Assembly: GCA_023397655.1 (NCBI GenBank)
Contig: JAEWTW010000010.1
Coordinates: 62,001 to 126,000, forward strand
Length of the DNA stretch: 64,000 bases
Direction of reading: 5' to 3'
DNA from: Bacillota bacterium
Lineage (GTDB): Bacteria > Bacillota > Clostridia > Christensenellales > SZUA-584
Under the pieces are notes generated by a model that had not been told where the DNA came from, searched no databases, and saw only the letters and a program-made list of their open reading frames with translations. The translations under genes were made by a program, and so were the position numbers. Below are positions 1 through 9,685 of the stretch, in pieces; position 1 is the first letter of the stretch; every line of letters starts with the position of its first letter.

Positions 1-1362
1 ACCCATGGAAGCTTGGCGGACAAGATGGGCGTACCGGAACGGTATGAAGCCTGCTTTCAAGATGCCGCCGGTAACGTTAAAGTGACCGTAGATGCACAAA
101 TCATATTGCCGGACACCGATGCGGTGCCCATTGTACGTGTGAAACCAAAGGCGTTTAGGCAAGAGGTTGCGGACAAATTGATCCGCGAGCTGTTTGATGA
201 AGGCACTTTATATACACCGGATTCTCTGGTACAGCTGGCAAAAACGGATATCGTACAGCTGCTGACGCAGTTAAAGCAAAGAAAGTCTGAGCTTGAGGCG
301 CAAGGGATGAAACCGTCGACTCAGGATAAGAAAACAGCAAAGAGCGGGCAAAGCGGCGCGGTCGCCGAAGAGGGGACAGCGAATGCATTGGACGTTGTGA
401 TCGCGTCAATCGAATATTATGAGGATTTGCTTGTCAGCGTGCCTGACGAAAAGGAGCCTGCAGAGGCCGTTACGGCCTTAAACCCTGACGCGGGAGCTTA
501 TTTTGTGCAGGCTGGGCAAATCAAGCCGGGTGGCGGCATATCCACACTGACGATCATTGGCGACAATGGTACCACGCATCGGGTAACGTATGTCAACCGG
601 GGCGATAACGATACGTCCAGCGGTCAGTATCAGATAGAAAGCGAGTACTATCAGAACGAGGATAAAGATGGATGCGCAAAGGCCGATGCCCTCTCGTACC
701 CGCAAATAACGGAGCAGCAGGCGCGCGAAACAGCGGATCAATTCTTGGCAAGCATCGGGATCAACGATCTTCATTGTACAACAATAGAAAGAGTAATCGG
801 AGGCTCCGGTACTTATCTGGGCGGGGATATTCGGATCGGCAATATTATCAAGGCGTATCGGCTGCAGTATATTCGCACGGTGAATGGTGTGCCGCTTACT
901 TATACCAACGTGCGTGGCGCGTGGAACGATACCGACAGCAGCGCGATATGGGCCTGGGATTATGAACGTATGACCTTTATTATCAACGATGATGGGATTG
1001 TGGAATTAGAATGGAACGCGCCTTACGAAATTATGGACACGGTGGTTCAGTCAGCGGCGCTGCTGCCGTTTTCAAAGATACGCGAAGTGTGCGAAATGAT
1101 GATAGTGGTCAACAATGCCTATAAAACAAATGTATCAACCGAACTGAAAATCACGCGGCTTCAATTGGGGCTTGCGCGTATCACGGAGCAGGATGATATG
1201 AATACCGGCCTTTTGATTCCGGTGTGGGACGTATTCGGTACGGCGACTTACCATTTTGAGAACGGCGGTATTGAGGTTTATACAATGGACGATCCCGGCG
1301 AAAGTTTTCTGACCATCAACGCGATTGACGGCAGCGTCATCGACAGGCAGCTGGGCTATTGA
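1..1362 (+). CDS. DUF6034-like lipoprotein, 5' end cut by window
   Basis: The reading frame is open to base 1, so the gene starts upstream. The missing part should be the signal peptide, the lipobox and the tether seen in its neighbours. The visible part begins near the short motif LGVPERY that follows the tether in the paralog at 9686. It then carries the family marks: an R-T-V-N-G-V-P segment near the middle, GLLIPVW about 50 residues from the end, and a final INAIDGSVID-x-x-x-GY. Family members are exported lipoproteins of unknown role. The last motifs recall PepSY/YycI-type domains, but that is inference. The gene is first of five lipoprotein genes in a row, and its stop overlaps the ribosome site of the next. 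Confidence 0.85.
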   Translation, partial: THGSLADKMGVPERYEACFQDAAGNVKVTVDAQIILPDTDAVPIVRVKPKAFRQEVADKLIRELFDEGTLYTPDSLVQLAKTDIVQLLTQLKQRKSELEAQGMKPSTQDKKTAKSGQSGAVAEEGTANALDVVIASIEYYEDLLVSVPDEKEPAEAVTALNPDAGAYFVQAGQIKPGGGISTLTIIGDNGTTHRVTYVNRGDNDTSSGQYQIESEYYQNEDKDGCAKADALSYPQITEQQARETADQFLASIGINDLHCTTIERVIGGSGTYLGGDIRIGNIIKAYRLQYIRTVNGVPLTYTNVRGAWNDTDSSAIWAWDYERMTFIINDDGIVELEWNAPYEIMDTVVQSAALLPFSKIREVCEMMIVVNNAYKTNVSTELKITRLQLGLARITEQDDMNTGLLIPVWDVFGTATYHFENGGIEVYTMDDPGESFLTINAIDGSVIDRQLGY

Positions 1363-1373
1363 AGGAGGCGGGC

Positions 1374-2855
1374 ATGAAAAGAATTTTGGCCGGACTGATG
1401 ACTGCCGTAATACTGGCCGCACTGGCAGGCTGCCAGCAGACACCAATTGATCCGGTGGTGGTGCAAAAGGACATGGAGCAGATGATTGAAAAGGCACAGG
1501 AGACGCCGGAAGCCTCGGAGACGCAGCAGCAAACGCTCGCGCAGCGGCTGGATGCGCCGGAGATGTATGCAGCTGATTTCGAAGCCTATGACGGCGACCT
1601 GACTGTCAGCGTCAATGCTGATGTCATCATTCCGGATGCTGCAGGAATATCGGTGACGCGGGTTGGCAGGCATTATTTTACGCAGGAAGAAGCGGACCGG
1701 ATGCTGGACGTGTTCCTGCAGGGCGCCACGCTGTATGACATTGATCCGTCGCTGACCAAGGCGCAAATACAGGAAAAGCTGGTCATGTATTACGCGATGC
1801 GGGACGGCTCTATCCCGCTGGACATTGACGGGGAGAATCCGGACGATCCGGAGAAGTTGAGTCAGATCATTGCCGATTACGAAGCTCGGCTGGCTGACGC
1901 TCCCGATACAAAGGAGGCGGTGCACGCCGATACACAATTCCATACCCCGGAGATGCTGGTGAACCCGGAAGCCAAAGTGATTGAAGGAGTGGCGTCAGTG
2001 GGCGGCAAAGCGGCATATTTTCATATCAACAACGGTTTATTCAGCGAAAATGACGTTGAGGCTGTCTTTGTCAATGCCAAACCGCAGATAACAAACGGCT
2101 TTGAAACTTGCCCTTACAGCGTTTTAAACGATGAAATATTGTCCCGGGTGCAGGCACCGGATACATTTACGATGACAGAATCTCAAGCGCAGGAGGCTGC
2201 GGAAGCTGTACTGGCCGGATTGGGCATCACGGGCATGGCGTGCGTGGATATACAGTATGCCGTCATGACAGAGGGGTTTGCGGGTGATGTCATACTTGAG
2301 CCGGGCGCGGAGTTGTCTTCAAAGCAGTTGGAAAACGGAAGGTGGGCATACAGTTTGCAATTTCAGCGGGCTGTAAACGGAATTCCAATAACGCTGACGG
2401 AACACCATGGCAGCGGATTGACCGATGAGAACGATACGTCCGAGCCGTGGCCTTACGAGAGACTTAATATGATCGTGGATGAAACAGGCGTTGTGTTTTT
2501 TGATTATCTTTCGCCGTATGTTATCAATGATACTGTATCCGAAAGCTCGGCATTACTGACGTTTCCGGAAGTGGTATCCGTATTTGAGAAGATGCTTCCC
2601 ATTGTATACGGTTATGTAACTGACATCAATGTGGACTATGCGATTCGGTTGAAAATCAAGGAGGCGCGGCTTGGACTGATGCGCATTACGGAGGAGAACA
2701 GCCGAAATACCGGCCTGTTGATTCCTGTATGGGATTTCTTCGGAGATATGACGATTATACCGGACGGCGGGGAGCCCTATGAAGGGGCAAACGGCAGCCT
2801 GCTGACCATCAACGCAATAGACGGCAGCATCATCGACAGAGACCTGGGATACTGA
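1374..2855 (+). CDS. DUF6034-like lipoprotein
   Basis: 493 residues. The ATG at 1374 is chosen because GAAGGAGG lies just before it and the signal peptide starts there; an in-frame TTG at 1359 would sit on the ribosome site. A lipobox (LAGC, Cys20) is followed by a tether reading CQQTPIDPVV then KDMEQMIEKA. The mature domain has the QRAVNGIP segment, GLLIPVW and a terminal INAIDGSIID-x-x-LGY. It is anchored on the outer face of the membrane. Function is unknown; the family is shared with the five M56 fusion proteins downstream, so a link to sensing is inferred. It is in the operon with the four other lipoproteins. Confidence 0.88.
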   Translation: MKRILAGLMTAVILAALAGCQQTPIDPVVVQKDMEQMIEKAQETPEASETQQQTLAQRLDAPEMYAADFEAYDGDLTVSVNADVIIPDAAGISVTRVGRHYFTQEEADRMLDVFLQGATLYDIDPSLTKAQIQEKLVMYYAMRDGSIPLDIDGENPDDPEKLSQIIADYEARLADAPDTKEAVHADTQFHTPEMLVNPEAKVIEGVASVGGKAAYFHINNGLFSENDVEAVFVNAKPQITNGFETCPYSVLNDEILSRVQAPDTFTMTESQAQEAAEAVLAGLGITGMACVDIQYAVMTEGFAGDVILEPGAELSSKQLENGRWAYSLQFQRAVNGIPITLTEHHGSGLTDENDTSEPWPYERLNMIVDETGVVFFDYLSPYVINDTVSESSALLTFPEVVSVFEKMLPIVYGYVTDINVDYAIRLKIKEARLGLMRITEENSRNTGLLIPVWDFFGDMTIIPDGGEPYEGANGSLLTINAIDGSIIDRDLGY

Positions 2856-2871
2856 GCAAGAAAGGGACATG

Positions 2872-4368
2872 ATGAAACGCGTATATATATTTATCTCCGT
2901 CGTATTGGCGGTTGCGATGCTGGCAGGCTGCCAGCGGACACCCAAAAACCCGGTGGTGATTCAGAAAGACATGCAGCAGATGATCGAAAAGGCACAGCAG
3001 ACGCTCGCGCCGGAGGTGGAGAAGCTGCCGCTTACAGCGCGTTACGCCGTTAAGGAACACCTTGAAAAAACGGTAACGGAGATGGACGGTAAGCTCGTGA
3101 TAAACGTGGATGCGGATGTAGGCGTACCGGCGACGGACAGGCTCTCCATCACACGCGTCACGCCGGCGAATCACCCGCAGGAAACGGTGTCTGCGCTGTT
3201 TCGCGCACTCTGCGGAGATACGAAGATGTATAAAAGCAGGGAGACGAAGGACGAAAGCAGGTACACCAAGGCGGAGATAGACGAAATCATCATCGCGCTT
3301 GACAAGGATATAAGTGAGCTTCAGGACTCGGGCGGGAATGAATATGACATAAAATCGCTTCAGGATACCGTCGATTACTACGAGGGTGTCTATACAGACG
3401 CGCCGGACTCAATACAAGACACACCCGCAAACGGCACACTCGAAGAGCAGGAAGTATACTACGGCGATACATTCGCGGGCACAAATACGTCGACGTTCGC
3501 CGTGGAGTATCCGGGGAAATACTATAACGGTGGTCAAGGCAAAGCTTTTCGCGTTTACAATAATTCTGATCAAAAGGATAAGGTGGAATACGAAGGCCTC
3601 AAAGGGGACACGCAAAGCATATATCCAGTATATCATGCAAGCCTCGAATACTATGACGACCGCTATTTCGATCAGGTGGGGAATTGGGAGCGATCCAACT
3701 GGAAGCGTGTTTTCTCAAGTAATGATCTTGAGCGGGACAAGCTGGAACAAGTGGGTATATCGCCAACGCAAGCCGCTGACATCGCAGAAAAGCTGTTTGC
3801 GGACGTGCAGATACCGTTCTCCGTCACGGGGATATTTTTTGTGGATCTGCCCGAACCGTGCTATATGCTTGACTGTTCCCGCCAGGTAAACGGTGCGAAT
3901 CTCACGACGGCGGGTGAGGGCGTGGGCGGCGACGGCCTGAGCCCATTTTGGGGCTACGAAAGGATGAGCTTGTTCGTATCGCGGGAAGGGATCATCTATC
4001 TTTACTGGTATTCCCCATACGATGTCAGGGAGACGGCGGTGGACAACGCCACGCTTAAGCCGTTTGAGGATATCGAGAACATTTTTTATACTATGATGAA
4101 AACGATATACGGACCCGCCGCCAAGGACGAGAACGGCACGACGATAAGCGTGTCTTACGTCAGCCTGCAGCTGCAGAGGGTCAAAACCAAAGAGGACAAT
4201 TCTGAAGGCCTGCTGACACCCGTATGGTGCTTTTACGGTACAAGAACAGTGGATGAGAAGATTGGTAATGACGGGATGATGAGCGACTGGGCAGCGATGG
4301 GATATTCTCCTCTGCTGATAGTGAATGCGGTGGACGGCAGCATAATCGATCTTGAGAAAGGATACTAG
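2872..4368 (+). CDS. DUF6034-like lipoprotein
   Basis: 498 residues. Two ATGs are adjacent (2869, 2872). AAAGGG at 2861-2866 spaces better with 2872. The signal peptide ends in a lipobox (LAGC, Cys20), then CQRTPKNPVV and a KDMQQMIEKA tether. Compared with its neighbours, the middle is diverged and rich in charged residues and Tyr. The family marks remain: SRQVNGAN, GLLTPVWCFYGT and a terminal VNAVDGSIIDLEKGY. Extracellular lipoprotein of unknown function, third in the lipoprotein operon. Confidence 0.87.
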   Translation: MKRVYIFISVVLAVAMLAGCQRTPKNPVVIQKDMQQMIEKAQQTLAPEVEKLPLTARYAVKEHLEKTVTEMDGKLVINVDADVGVPATDRLSITRVTPANHPQETVSALFRALCGDTKMYKSRETKDESRYTKAEIDEIIIALDKDISELQDSGGNEYDIKSLQDTVDYYEGVYTDAPDSIQDTPANGTLEEQEVYYGDTFAGTNTSTFAVEYPGKYYNGGQGKAFRVYNNSDQKDKVEYEGLKGDTQSIYPVYHASLEYYDDRYFDQVGNWERSNWKRVFSSNDLERDKLEQVGISPTQAADIAEKLFADVQIPFSVTGIFFVDLPEPCYMLDCSRQVNGANLTTAGEGVGGDGLSPFWGYERMSLFVSREGIIYLYWYSPYDVRETAVDNATLKPFEDIENIFYTMMKTIYGPAAKDENGTTISVSYVSLQLQRVKTKEDNSEGLLTPVWCFYGTRTVDEKIGNDGMMSDWAAMGYSPLLIVNAVDGSIIDLEKGY

Positions 4369-4418
4369 ACATAGAAATATCTGCGTGAGTGAGCGTTCGC
4401 AAGGAGGTGTATTGGCGT

Positions 4419-5810
4419 ATGAAAAAAGTGCTCGCATATCTTTTGATTATTGTATCTGCGGCGGCAATGCTTGCGGGCTGCCAGGCCACGCCGGAGGAGC
4501 CGGTGGTCGCGCAGAAGGACATGGAGCAGATGATTGAGAAGGCGGTTGGTAAAGGAGCAGAGAATTTTTCTGTCGAATCCGTGAAAACCGGCGAGCGCTA
4601 TCAAACTACGCTGGTAAGCTCGAAGGGCGATGTGGAGGTGAAGGTGGACGCGCAGGTCGTGTTCCCAGCACAGGAGAGCCTGCCCATTTGCTGTTTAAAG
4701 CGTGGTACATTTCCGCAGGAGAAGATCGATGTCATGGTGACGGAATTGCTTCGGGGCAATGTATTGCATGAAAGGCTGGAGGCATTGACGAAGGACGATA
4801 CCTTGCGGTATCTGCGGGCGCTGTATGAGATGAGGGGCAGCAGGGAAATTCACTTCGATGGCGACTATAATGATCCGGAAGCTGAGTTGGAAAGACGTAT
4901 TATGCAGTGGGAAGAGATGCTTGCCGACGCGCCGGATACCCATATGGGCAAGGTGATGAGCACGGCACTTCAAAAAATAGATGGAGAGGGCATCGACCTG
5001 GGCAGAGGATTTAAGGGCTGCGCGCAAATTGACGGAAAAAATGCCAACATCTTTGTCCGGGTCAACAAAAGCAACGCCTCAATTGCGTTTGGGTTATCGG
5101 ATAGGTCAGCAGAACCCCCGTGGTTTTCGTCGCCCGAGGAAGGCGAAGACGATGCGCACCCGCAACTGGCATGTGGTCTTGCAGCGCAGGATGCACAACA
5201 GGTGGCAGAGTCCTTTTTGAGCCGTATCGGCGTGGCGGATATGATGTGCGTGGAGAGCAGTATGGGCTTTGCGTCGGACAGCTTTGAAAACCGGGACGAG
5301 CCATATTCGCGATGTTGGAGCCTCAAGTACAGGCGTTCGGTGAACCAGGTGCCCATCATGATTGATGTGGGGGGCGGCAGCGATGACGAATACGCCCAGC
5401 CGTGGATATCCGAACGGATGAGCTTTCTGGTGGACGATTCAGGAATCATCGCCTTTCAGTGGGAATCGCCATACACGACGCCTGAGGTCATCTCGCAGGA
5501 CAGTCAAGTTATGCCGCTGGAAGAGATCAAAGAAGTGTTTGAGAAGATGATACTTATCGTTAACGACTGGGTCAATGCGGACGGAGGAACGGACAACCAC
5601 CTGACGATAGATATCGACCACATGGAACTCGGATTGGTGCGTATCGTGCGGCAGGACAGTGACGGCGAAGGGGTGCTCGTTCCGGCATGGATATTCTATG
5701 GGACGAAAACATACCGGGGCAGCGCCGGAGGCATACTGCCTGCCTATGAACCTCAGCTTTTGCTTAATGCTATTGATGGAACGGTGATCGATATGTCCCT
5801 TGGCTATTGA
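4419..5810 (+). CDS. DUF6034-like lipoprotein
   Basis: 463 residues. The ATG at 4419 is preceded by AAGGAGGTG at 4401-4409; an earlier in-frame GTG at 4389 would precede that site. Lipobox LAGC (Cys21), then CQATPEEPVV and a KDMEQMIEKA tether. The DNA of the lipobox and tether (4476-4540) is identical over 65 bp to that of the next gene (5881-5945), while the rest differs, which suggests gene conversion or strong constraint. Family marks: RRSVNQVP, GVLVPAWIFYGT and a terminal NAIDGTVIDMSLGY. Unknown function. Confidence 0.88.
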   Translation: MKKVLAYLLIIVSAAAMLAGCQATPEEPVVAQKDMEQMIEKAVGKGAENFSVESVKTGERYQTTLVSSKGDVEVKVDAQVVFPAQESLPICCLKRGTFPQEKIDVMVTELLRGNVLHERLEALTKDDTLRYLRALYEMRGSREIHFDGDYNDPEAELERRIMQWEEMLADAPDTHMGKVMSTALQKIDGEGIDLGRGFKGCAQIDGKNANIFVRVNKSNASIAFGLSDRSAEPPWFSSPEEGEDDAHPQLACGLAAQDAQQVAESFLSRIGVADMMCVESSMGFASDSFENRDEPYSRCWSLKYRRSVNQVPIMIDVGGGSDDEYAQPWISERMSFLVDDSGIIAFQWESPYTTPEVISQDSQVMPLEEIKEVFEKMILIVNDWVNADGGTDNHLTIDIDHMELGLVRIVRQDSDGEGVLVPAWIFYGTKTYRGSAGGILPAYEPQLLLNAIDGTVIDMSLGY

Positions 5811-5945
5811 GAGGAGGATATACATGAGAAACATATGGCTGAAGCTATCGTCTGTCATGCTGTCCGCTATCCTGCTCGCAGGCTGCCAGGCCACGCCGGA
5901 GGAGCCGGTGGTCGCGCAGAAGGACATGGAGCAGATGATTGAGAA
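4476..5945 (+). repeat. 65-bp identical direct repeat in two lipoprotein genes
   Basis: Copies at 4476-4540 and 5881-5945 are identical base for base. They encode the end of the lipobox and the tether of two adjacent paralogs. The flanking sequence diverges at once on both sides. Confidence 0.95.
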
Positions 5946-7434
5946 AGGCATGGCGCAAACCAAGCCGGCTGCATCTGCAACTGAGGAAACGGATTTGGAC
6001 TATGCCGCGCTGTGCGCGCATTACGGCGTGCCGGAGTGCTTTTCAAAGGATTTCACCGATCAGGGCGTGACGGTACACGCGGACATTGCCTTTGAGTTGC
6101 CGGATACTTATGAGATGCCAATGGCGCGCGTGGAAGCGGCGAAGTTCTCTCAGGAGCAGGTGACGGTGTTGTTTCGGGCGCTTTGCGGCGGCACACCCAT
6201 GTATATCATTCCCGAGTCATTGGATAAAGAGCATTATCGGGATGCGATATTGGAATTTCAGGCACAGCTCGCGAAGGCGACTAATGAAGACGCTGTCCGC
6301 AATCTGAATTCGATGATCGACGATTTAACAAAGCTGTATGAGGCAGCGCCGGAAAGCATGGATGTGACTTTGACCGAGGGTGCGCTGATGACACAGCATG
6401 TGAAACATGAGAAAACAAACGCAGCCAGCGGTGAACAGACGTATGTCAATGCAACCTCCGACCCGTATCAGCTGCAGGTGATGTATAGCGTGAATACGCT
6501 GTCCACCGCGATGCGGTTCAGCGTCTATAACGATGTCGATTATGTGAACACAGGCGGCTACTCCTATGTGGACGAGCAGGGCAACACGCAGAACATCGTT
6601 CCAAACAGCGGTTCCAGCATAACGTTTCAGCGTGCGGAGAACCTTTGCCGCTATGGACTGGACGGACAAATGCTGGCGGATGTGACCGCACTGTCGCTGT
6701 CAGGCGGCGCGGCGGACGGAAGTCTGCTGACCACCACACCGCAGCAGGCGCGGGAGACGGTGGAACAGCTGATGGAAAAGACCGGCATGGGCGATATGGT
6801 CATTGACCGCGTGGCTCTGTATACCAGCAAGGAGAAGCCGTGGAGCGGTGTGGACATGGACAACAAATTGGAGATGATGCAGCAGATGGGCATTGTGCAT
6901 CAGGAGGATCAGCCGGAAACGCATGCTTACGTTTTCCGGCTGCTGCGGCAGGTGAACGGAGTGAAGGCGGAAAGCGATCATGACAGCAGCATGACGCGCA
7001 TCGAAGATGCGTCATTCGGCAAGGAATGGATGTATGAGAGGCTGACCATAGCAGTGGACGACGAAGGTATCGCCAATCTGTATTGGACGGGGCCGCTGAC
7101 CGTTACCGAGATATTGACGGAGGACACGGCGATAAAACCGTGGAGCGAGATCGAGGGCGTATTTGATACAATGATCGTCATCCAGAACGTGCCATATACT
7201 CAGGACTCCAACGACCTCAAGATTGAGGTGTCGCGCGTATCGCTGACGCTGCAGCGCATTATGGAGCGGGATTCCTTCACGACTGGGCTGCTGGTCCCTG
7301 TCTGGAATTTCTATGGTACGCGGTCGTGGACGGAAGAAGACGGAGATGTGGTGACATCGGATGAGAGATACTTCCCCCTGCTTTCCATCAACGCCATTGA
7401 CGGCAGCGTAATTGATGTGCTGCAGGGCTACTAA
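5824..7434 (+). CDS. DUF6034-like lipoprotein
   Basis: 536 residues, the longest of this first group. The ATG at 5824 follows GAGAGGAGG. Lipobox LAGC (Cys21) and the same CQATPEEPVV plus KDMEQMIEK tether as the preceding gene. Near residues 55-65 it has a GVPECF segment like GVPERY in other members. Later marks are LRQVNGVK, GLLVPVWNFYGT and INAIDGSVIDVLQGY. It is the last gene of the first lipoprotein operon, and a Rho-independent terminator follows. Exported and lipid-anchored; role unknown. Confidence 0.88.
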   Translation: MRNIWLKLSSVMLSAILLAGCQATPEEPVVAQKDMEQMIEKGMAQTKPAASATEETDLDYAALCAHYGVPECFSKDFTDQGVTVHADIAFELPDTYEMPMARVEAAKFSQEQVTVLFRALCGGTPMYIIPESLDKEHYRDAILEFQAQLAKATNEDAVRNLNSMIDDLTKLYEAAPESMDVTLTEGALMTQHVKHEKTNAASGEQTYVNATSDPYQLQVMYSVNTLSTAMRFSVYNDVDYVNTGGYSYVDEQGNTQNIVPNSGSSITFQRAENLCRYGLDGQMLADVTALSLSGGAADGSLLTTTPQQARETVEQLMEKTGMGDMVIDRVALYTSKEKPWSGVDMDNKLEMMQQMGIVHQEDQPETHAYVFRLLRQVNGVKAESDHDSSMTRIEDASFGKEWMYERLTIAVDDEGIANLYWTGPLTVTEILTEDTAIKPWSEIEGVFDTMIVIQNVPYTQDSNDLKIEVSRVSLTLQRIMERDSFTTGLLVPVWNFYGTRSWTEEDGDVVTSDERYFPLLSINAIDGSVIDVLQGY

Positions 7435-7457
7435 TATACAGCAGGATAACGCACCGG

Positions 7458-7486
7458 CGCCGGGCAGAACCCGGCGTCTTTTTTAT
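7458..7486 (+). terminator. Rho-independent terminator after lipoprotein operon
   Basis: Seven-bp perfect stem CGCCGGG (7458-7464) / CCCGGCG (7470-7476) with a 5-nt loop, followed by TCTTTTTT. Confidence 0.9.
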
Positions 7487-7492
7487 TGGGTC

Positions 7493-7538
7493 TGATAACA
7501 TTTTGATAACCAATACACTGACAAATATGTGGTAGAAT
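7493..7538 (+). promoter_or_regulatory. Promoter with tandem response-regulator box
   Basis: TGATAAC occurs at 7493-7499 and again at 7504-7510, an 11-bp period typical of OmpR/PhoB-family binding sites. A -10 (TAGAAT, 7533-7538) lies 22 bp after the second copy and there is no good -35, so the promoter is likely activated by the bound regulator. The same boxes occur at 9600-9628 before the lipoprotein gene at 9686. Confidence 0.65.
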
Positions 7539-7567
7539 ACTCACAAACGTACAGAGGAGACAAAGAT

Positions 7568-8227
7568 ATGCCCAACCGAATACTGATCGTGGAGGACGAT
7601 AAAGGCATTTCGGACGGTATCGCGGTCAATTTGCACTATGCAGGCTACGAATATGCGGTGTTCGGTGACGGACAAAGAGCGGCTGAATATCTGGAACAGG
7701 ATCACTCGTTTGATCTTGCGCTGCTGGACATCATGCTGCCGGGGCTGGACGGCTTCGCGCTGTTCGAGCATATGGAGCGCTATAACATCCCCGTCATCTA
7801 TATCACCGCCAAAACGGACTCCGTTTCCGAGATAAAGGGGTTGCGCGGCGGCGCGGAGGACTATATCGTCAAGCCTTTTGAGATGGTGACGCTGCTGGTG
7901 CGTATCGAGAAGGTGCTGGAACGCACAGGACGGCTGAACCGTGTGCTGCGTTTCCGAGACATAACGGTGGATACCGAAAACCGGGCGGTAATGCGCTGCG
8001 GCACGGAGATTGCCCTTAAGCCGCTGGAATTTGACGTGCTGGTGATGCTGGTTAAATACAAGAACCGCACGATACCGCGCGAGCGGCTGCTGAACGAGAT
8101 ATGGGGCGTGGATTTCTTTGGCGGGCCGCGCACGGTGGATGTGCATATTGCCAACATCCGGCGGAAGCTGGGGCTGGGCGACGAGATCAAAACGATATCG
8201 AAAACGGGCTACCGTCTGGAGGACTAG
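7568..8227 (+). CDS. OmpR-family response regulator
   Basis: 219 residues. ATG 7568 is chosen because AGAGGAG precedes it and the receiver domain starts there (RILIVEDD); the in-frame GTG at 7529 overlaps the promoter. The receiver domain spans about residues 3-115, with acidic pocket E9-D10-D11, phosphoacceptor Asp54 in LLDIMLP, and a Lys in IVKPFE. The C-terminal winged helix ends RTVDVHIANIRRKLG and GYRLED. It binds DNA and should control genes with TGATAAC tandem boxes, including its own. The partner kinase starts 1 bp after its stop. Flanking lipoprotein genes on both sides suggest that the envelope lipoproteins are its targets or inputs. Confidence 0.93.
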   Translation: MPNRILIVEDDKGISDGIAVNLHYAGYEYAVFGDGQRAAEYLEQDHSFDLALLDIMLPGLDGFALFEHMERYNIPVIYITAKTDSVSEIKGLRGGAEDYIVKPFEMVTLLVRIEKVLERTGRLNRVLRFRDITVDTENRAVMRCGTEIALKPLEFDVLVMLVKYKNRTIPRERLLNEIWGVDFFGGPRTVDVHIANIRRKLGLGDEIKTISKTGYRLED

Positions 8228-8228
8228 C

Positions 8229-9605
8229 ATGAAGCTGTGGATCAAGACGGCGGCAGTGTGCGCGGCAGTGCTGCTGGTTGTGGTGGCGGTGTGCAGCGCG
8301 CTGCTGCTGGCTCAGGCGAAAGACAATTTGCTGGAACTGACGGCCGCCCAGGTGCGCGACAAGCAGAAGTCGCTGCAGACTTCGTTCGCGTCGATGATGG
8401 AATATTATATGCCCGATAACGCAAGCGCAGCCGTACAGCGTTCCATGGCTGTATACTGCTTTTCTAAGTTCGCCGACATGACGGGTGTGCTTTTACGTGA
8501 CGGGGAAACGCTGGTTTCCCAGTCAGCGGTGCAGCCTGAAGTGCTGCTGCCGCTGGATGAACAGGATACGGTTAACGAGCAGCGGGAATATGCGGGACTC
8601 TGGGAGGGACGGCAGATGATGATTGCGGGAGGCAGGGTATCTGTACGGTCCGCGTACGGCATCTATGTCGTTCAGGATGTTACCGCCGTCTACGGCCAGA
8701 TAGAGGATATGACATGGCGCTTCGTGATGGTCAGCGCCGCGGGCGTTGTCGTCGGCACGCTGTTGATCGTGCTGCTGGCGCGTCGTGCATTGCGGCCTTT
8801 GGGGTGGCTGGGGCAAACGGCGCGAGAGATTGCCGGAGGCCACTACGATAAGCGCGCCGAAGCAAACGCGCGGGACGAGGTGGGGCGGCTGGCAGCGGAT
8901 TTCAACCGTATGGCGGACGCGGTGCAGGCACATATCGCGCAGCTGGAGGAGACGGCAAAGCGGCAGCAGATGTTTATCGGCGGCGTCACGCACGAATACA
9001 AAACGCCGCTCACTGTGATGCTGCTGCATACGGATACGCTGCTGAACACCAGGCTGAGCGATGATGAGCGCGAGCGTTCGCTGCGTCACATCCATAGCCA
9101 GTGCGCCTGGCTGGAACAGCTGACGCAAAAGCTGCTTAAGCTGCTGACGCTGCAGCAGGACATCGCGCTGCGAGAGCAGCCGGTGAAGCCGCTGCTGGAT
9201 GCGGCAGCCCAAAGCATGGCGGACCTGCTGGCGCAGCGCAGAACGCCGCTGACAGTGGTGTGCGATGCTGTCACTCTGCCAATGGACTTTGACCTGATGC
9301 TGTCGCTGCTGACTAACCTGGTGGATAATGCGTCCAAGGCATCGCAGCCGGGGCAGCGCATCTGGCTCAGCGCCAAGACGAATGCGATTGAGGTGAGCGA
9401 CGAAGGGCATGGCATACCTCCGGAAGAGCTGGAGCGCGTCACCGAACTTTTCTATATGGTGGACCGCTCGCGCAGCAAAAGATACAGCGGCACAGGGCTG
9501 GGGCTTGCGCTGGCCCGAAGCATTGCGGAGGCGCACGGCGCACGGCTGGATATCAGCAGCGCACCGGGGCAGGGAACGCGGACGCGGGTCATCTTCCCGC
9601 GATAA
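8229..9605 (+). CDS. Sensor histidine kinase (HAMP, HisKA, HATPase)
   Basis: 458 residues. ATG 8229 follows the regulator stop; an upstream in-frame GTG at 8118 would overlap the regulator gene heavily. Membrane helices lie at about residues 6-26 and 165-185, enclosing an extracellular region of about 135 residues. Then come HAMP, the HisKA site at GGVTHEYKTPLT (His255), the N box NLVDNASKAS, the G1 box DEGHGIP and GTGLGLALARS. It autophosphorylates His255 and passes the phosphate to Asp54 of the adjacent regulator. The signal is unknown; the adjacent lipoproteins are candidates for signal partners. Confidence 0.93.
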   Translation: MKLWIKTAAVCAAVLLVVVAVCSALLLAQAKDNLLELTAAQVRDKQKSLQTSFASMMEYYMPDNASAAVQRSMAVYCFSKFADMTGVLLRDGETLVSQSAVQPEVLLPLDEQDTVNEQREYAGLWEGRQMMIAGGRVSVRSAYGIYVVQDVTAVYGQIEDMTWRFVMVSAAGVVVGTLLIVLLARRALRPLGWLGQTAREIAGGHYDKRAEANARDEVGRLAADFNRMADAVQAHIAQLEETAKRQQMFIGGVTHEYKTPLTVMLLHTDTLLNTRLSDDERERSLRHIHSQCAWLEQLTQKLLKLLTLQQDIALREQPVKPLLDAAAQSMADLLAQRRTPLTVVCDAVTLPMDFDLMLSLLTNLVDNASKASQPGQRIWLSAKTNAIEVSDEGHGIPPEELERVTELFYMVDRSRSKRYSGTGLGLALARSIAEAHGARLDISSAPGQGTRTRVIFPR

Positions 9606-9655
9606 CCATGTGTTAATGTTTTGATAACCACTTGTTTCCATTGGTGTGGCAGCAT
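9600..9655 (+). promoter_or_regulatory. Triple response-regulator box and promoter for lipoprotein
   Basis: Three repeats at exact 11-bp spacing: CGATAAC (9600-9606), TGTTAAT (9611-9617) and TGATAAC (9622-9628). A weak -10 (CAGCAT, 9650-9655) sits at nearly the same distance as in the box before the regulator gene. The first repeat overlaps the end of the kinase gene. The lipoprotein is therefore probably a direct target of this two-component system. Confidence 0.6.
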
Positions 9656-9685
9656 GGTCTTATTAATCAAAGAGGAGCAGCACAT

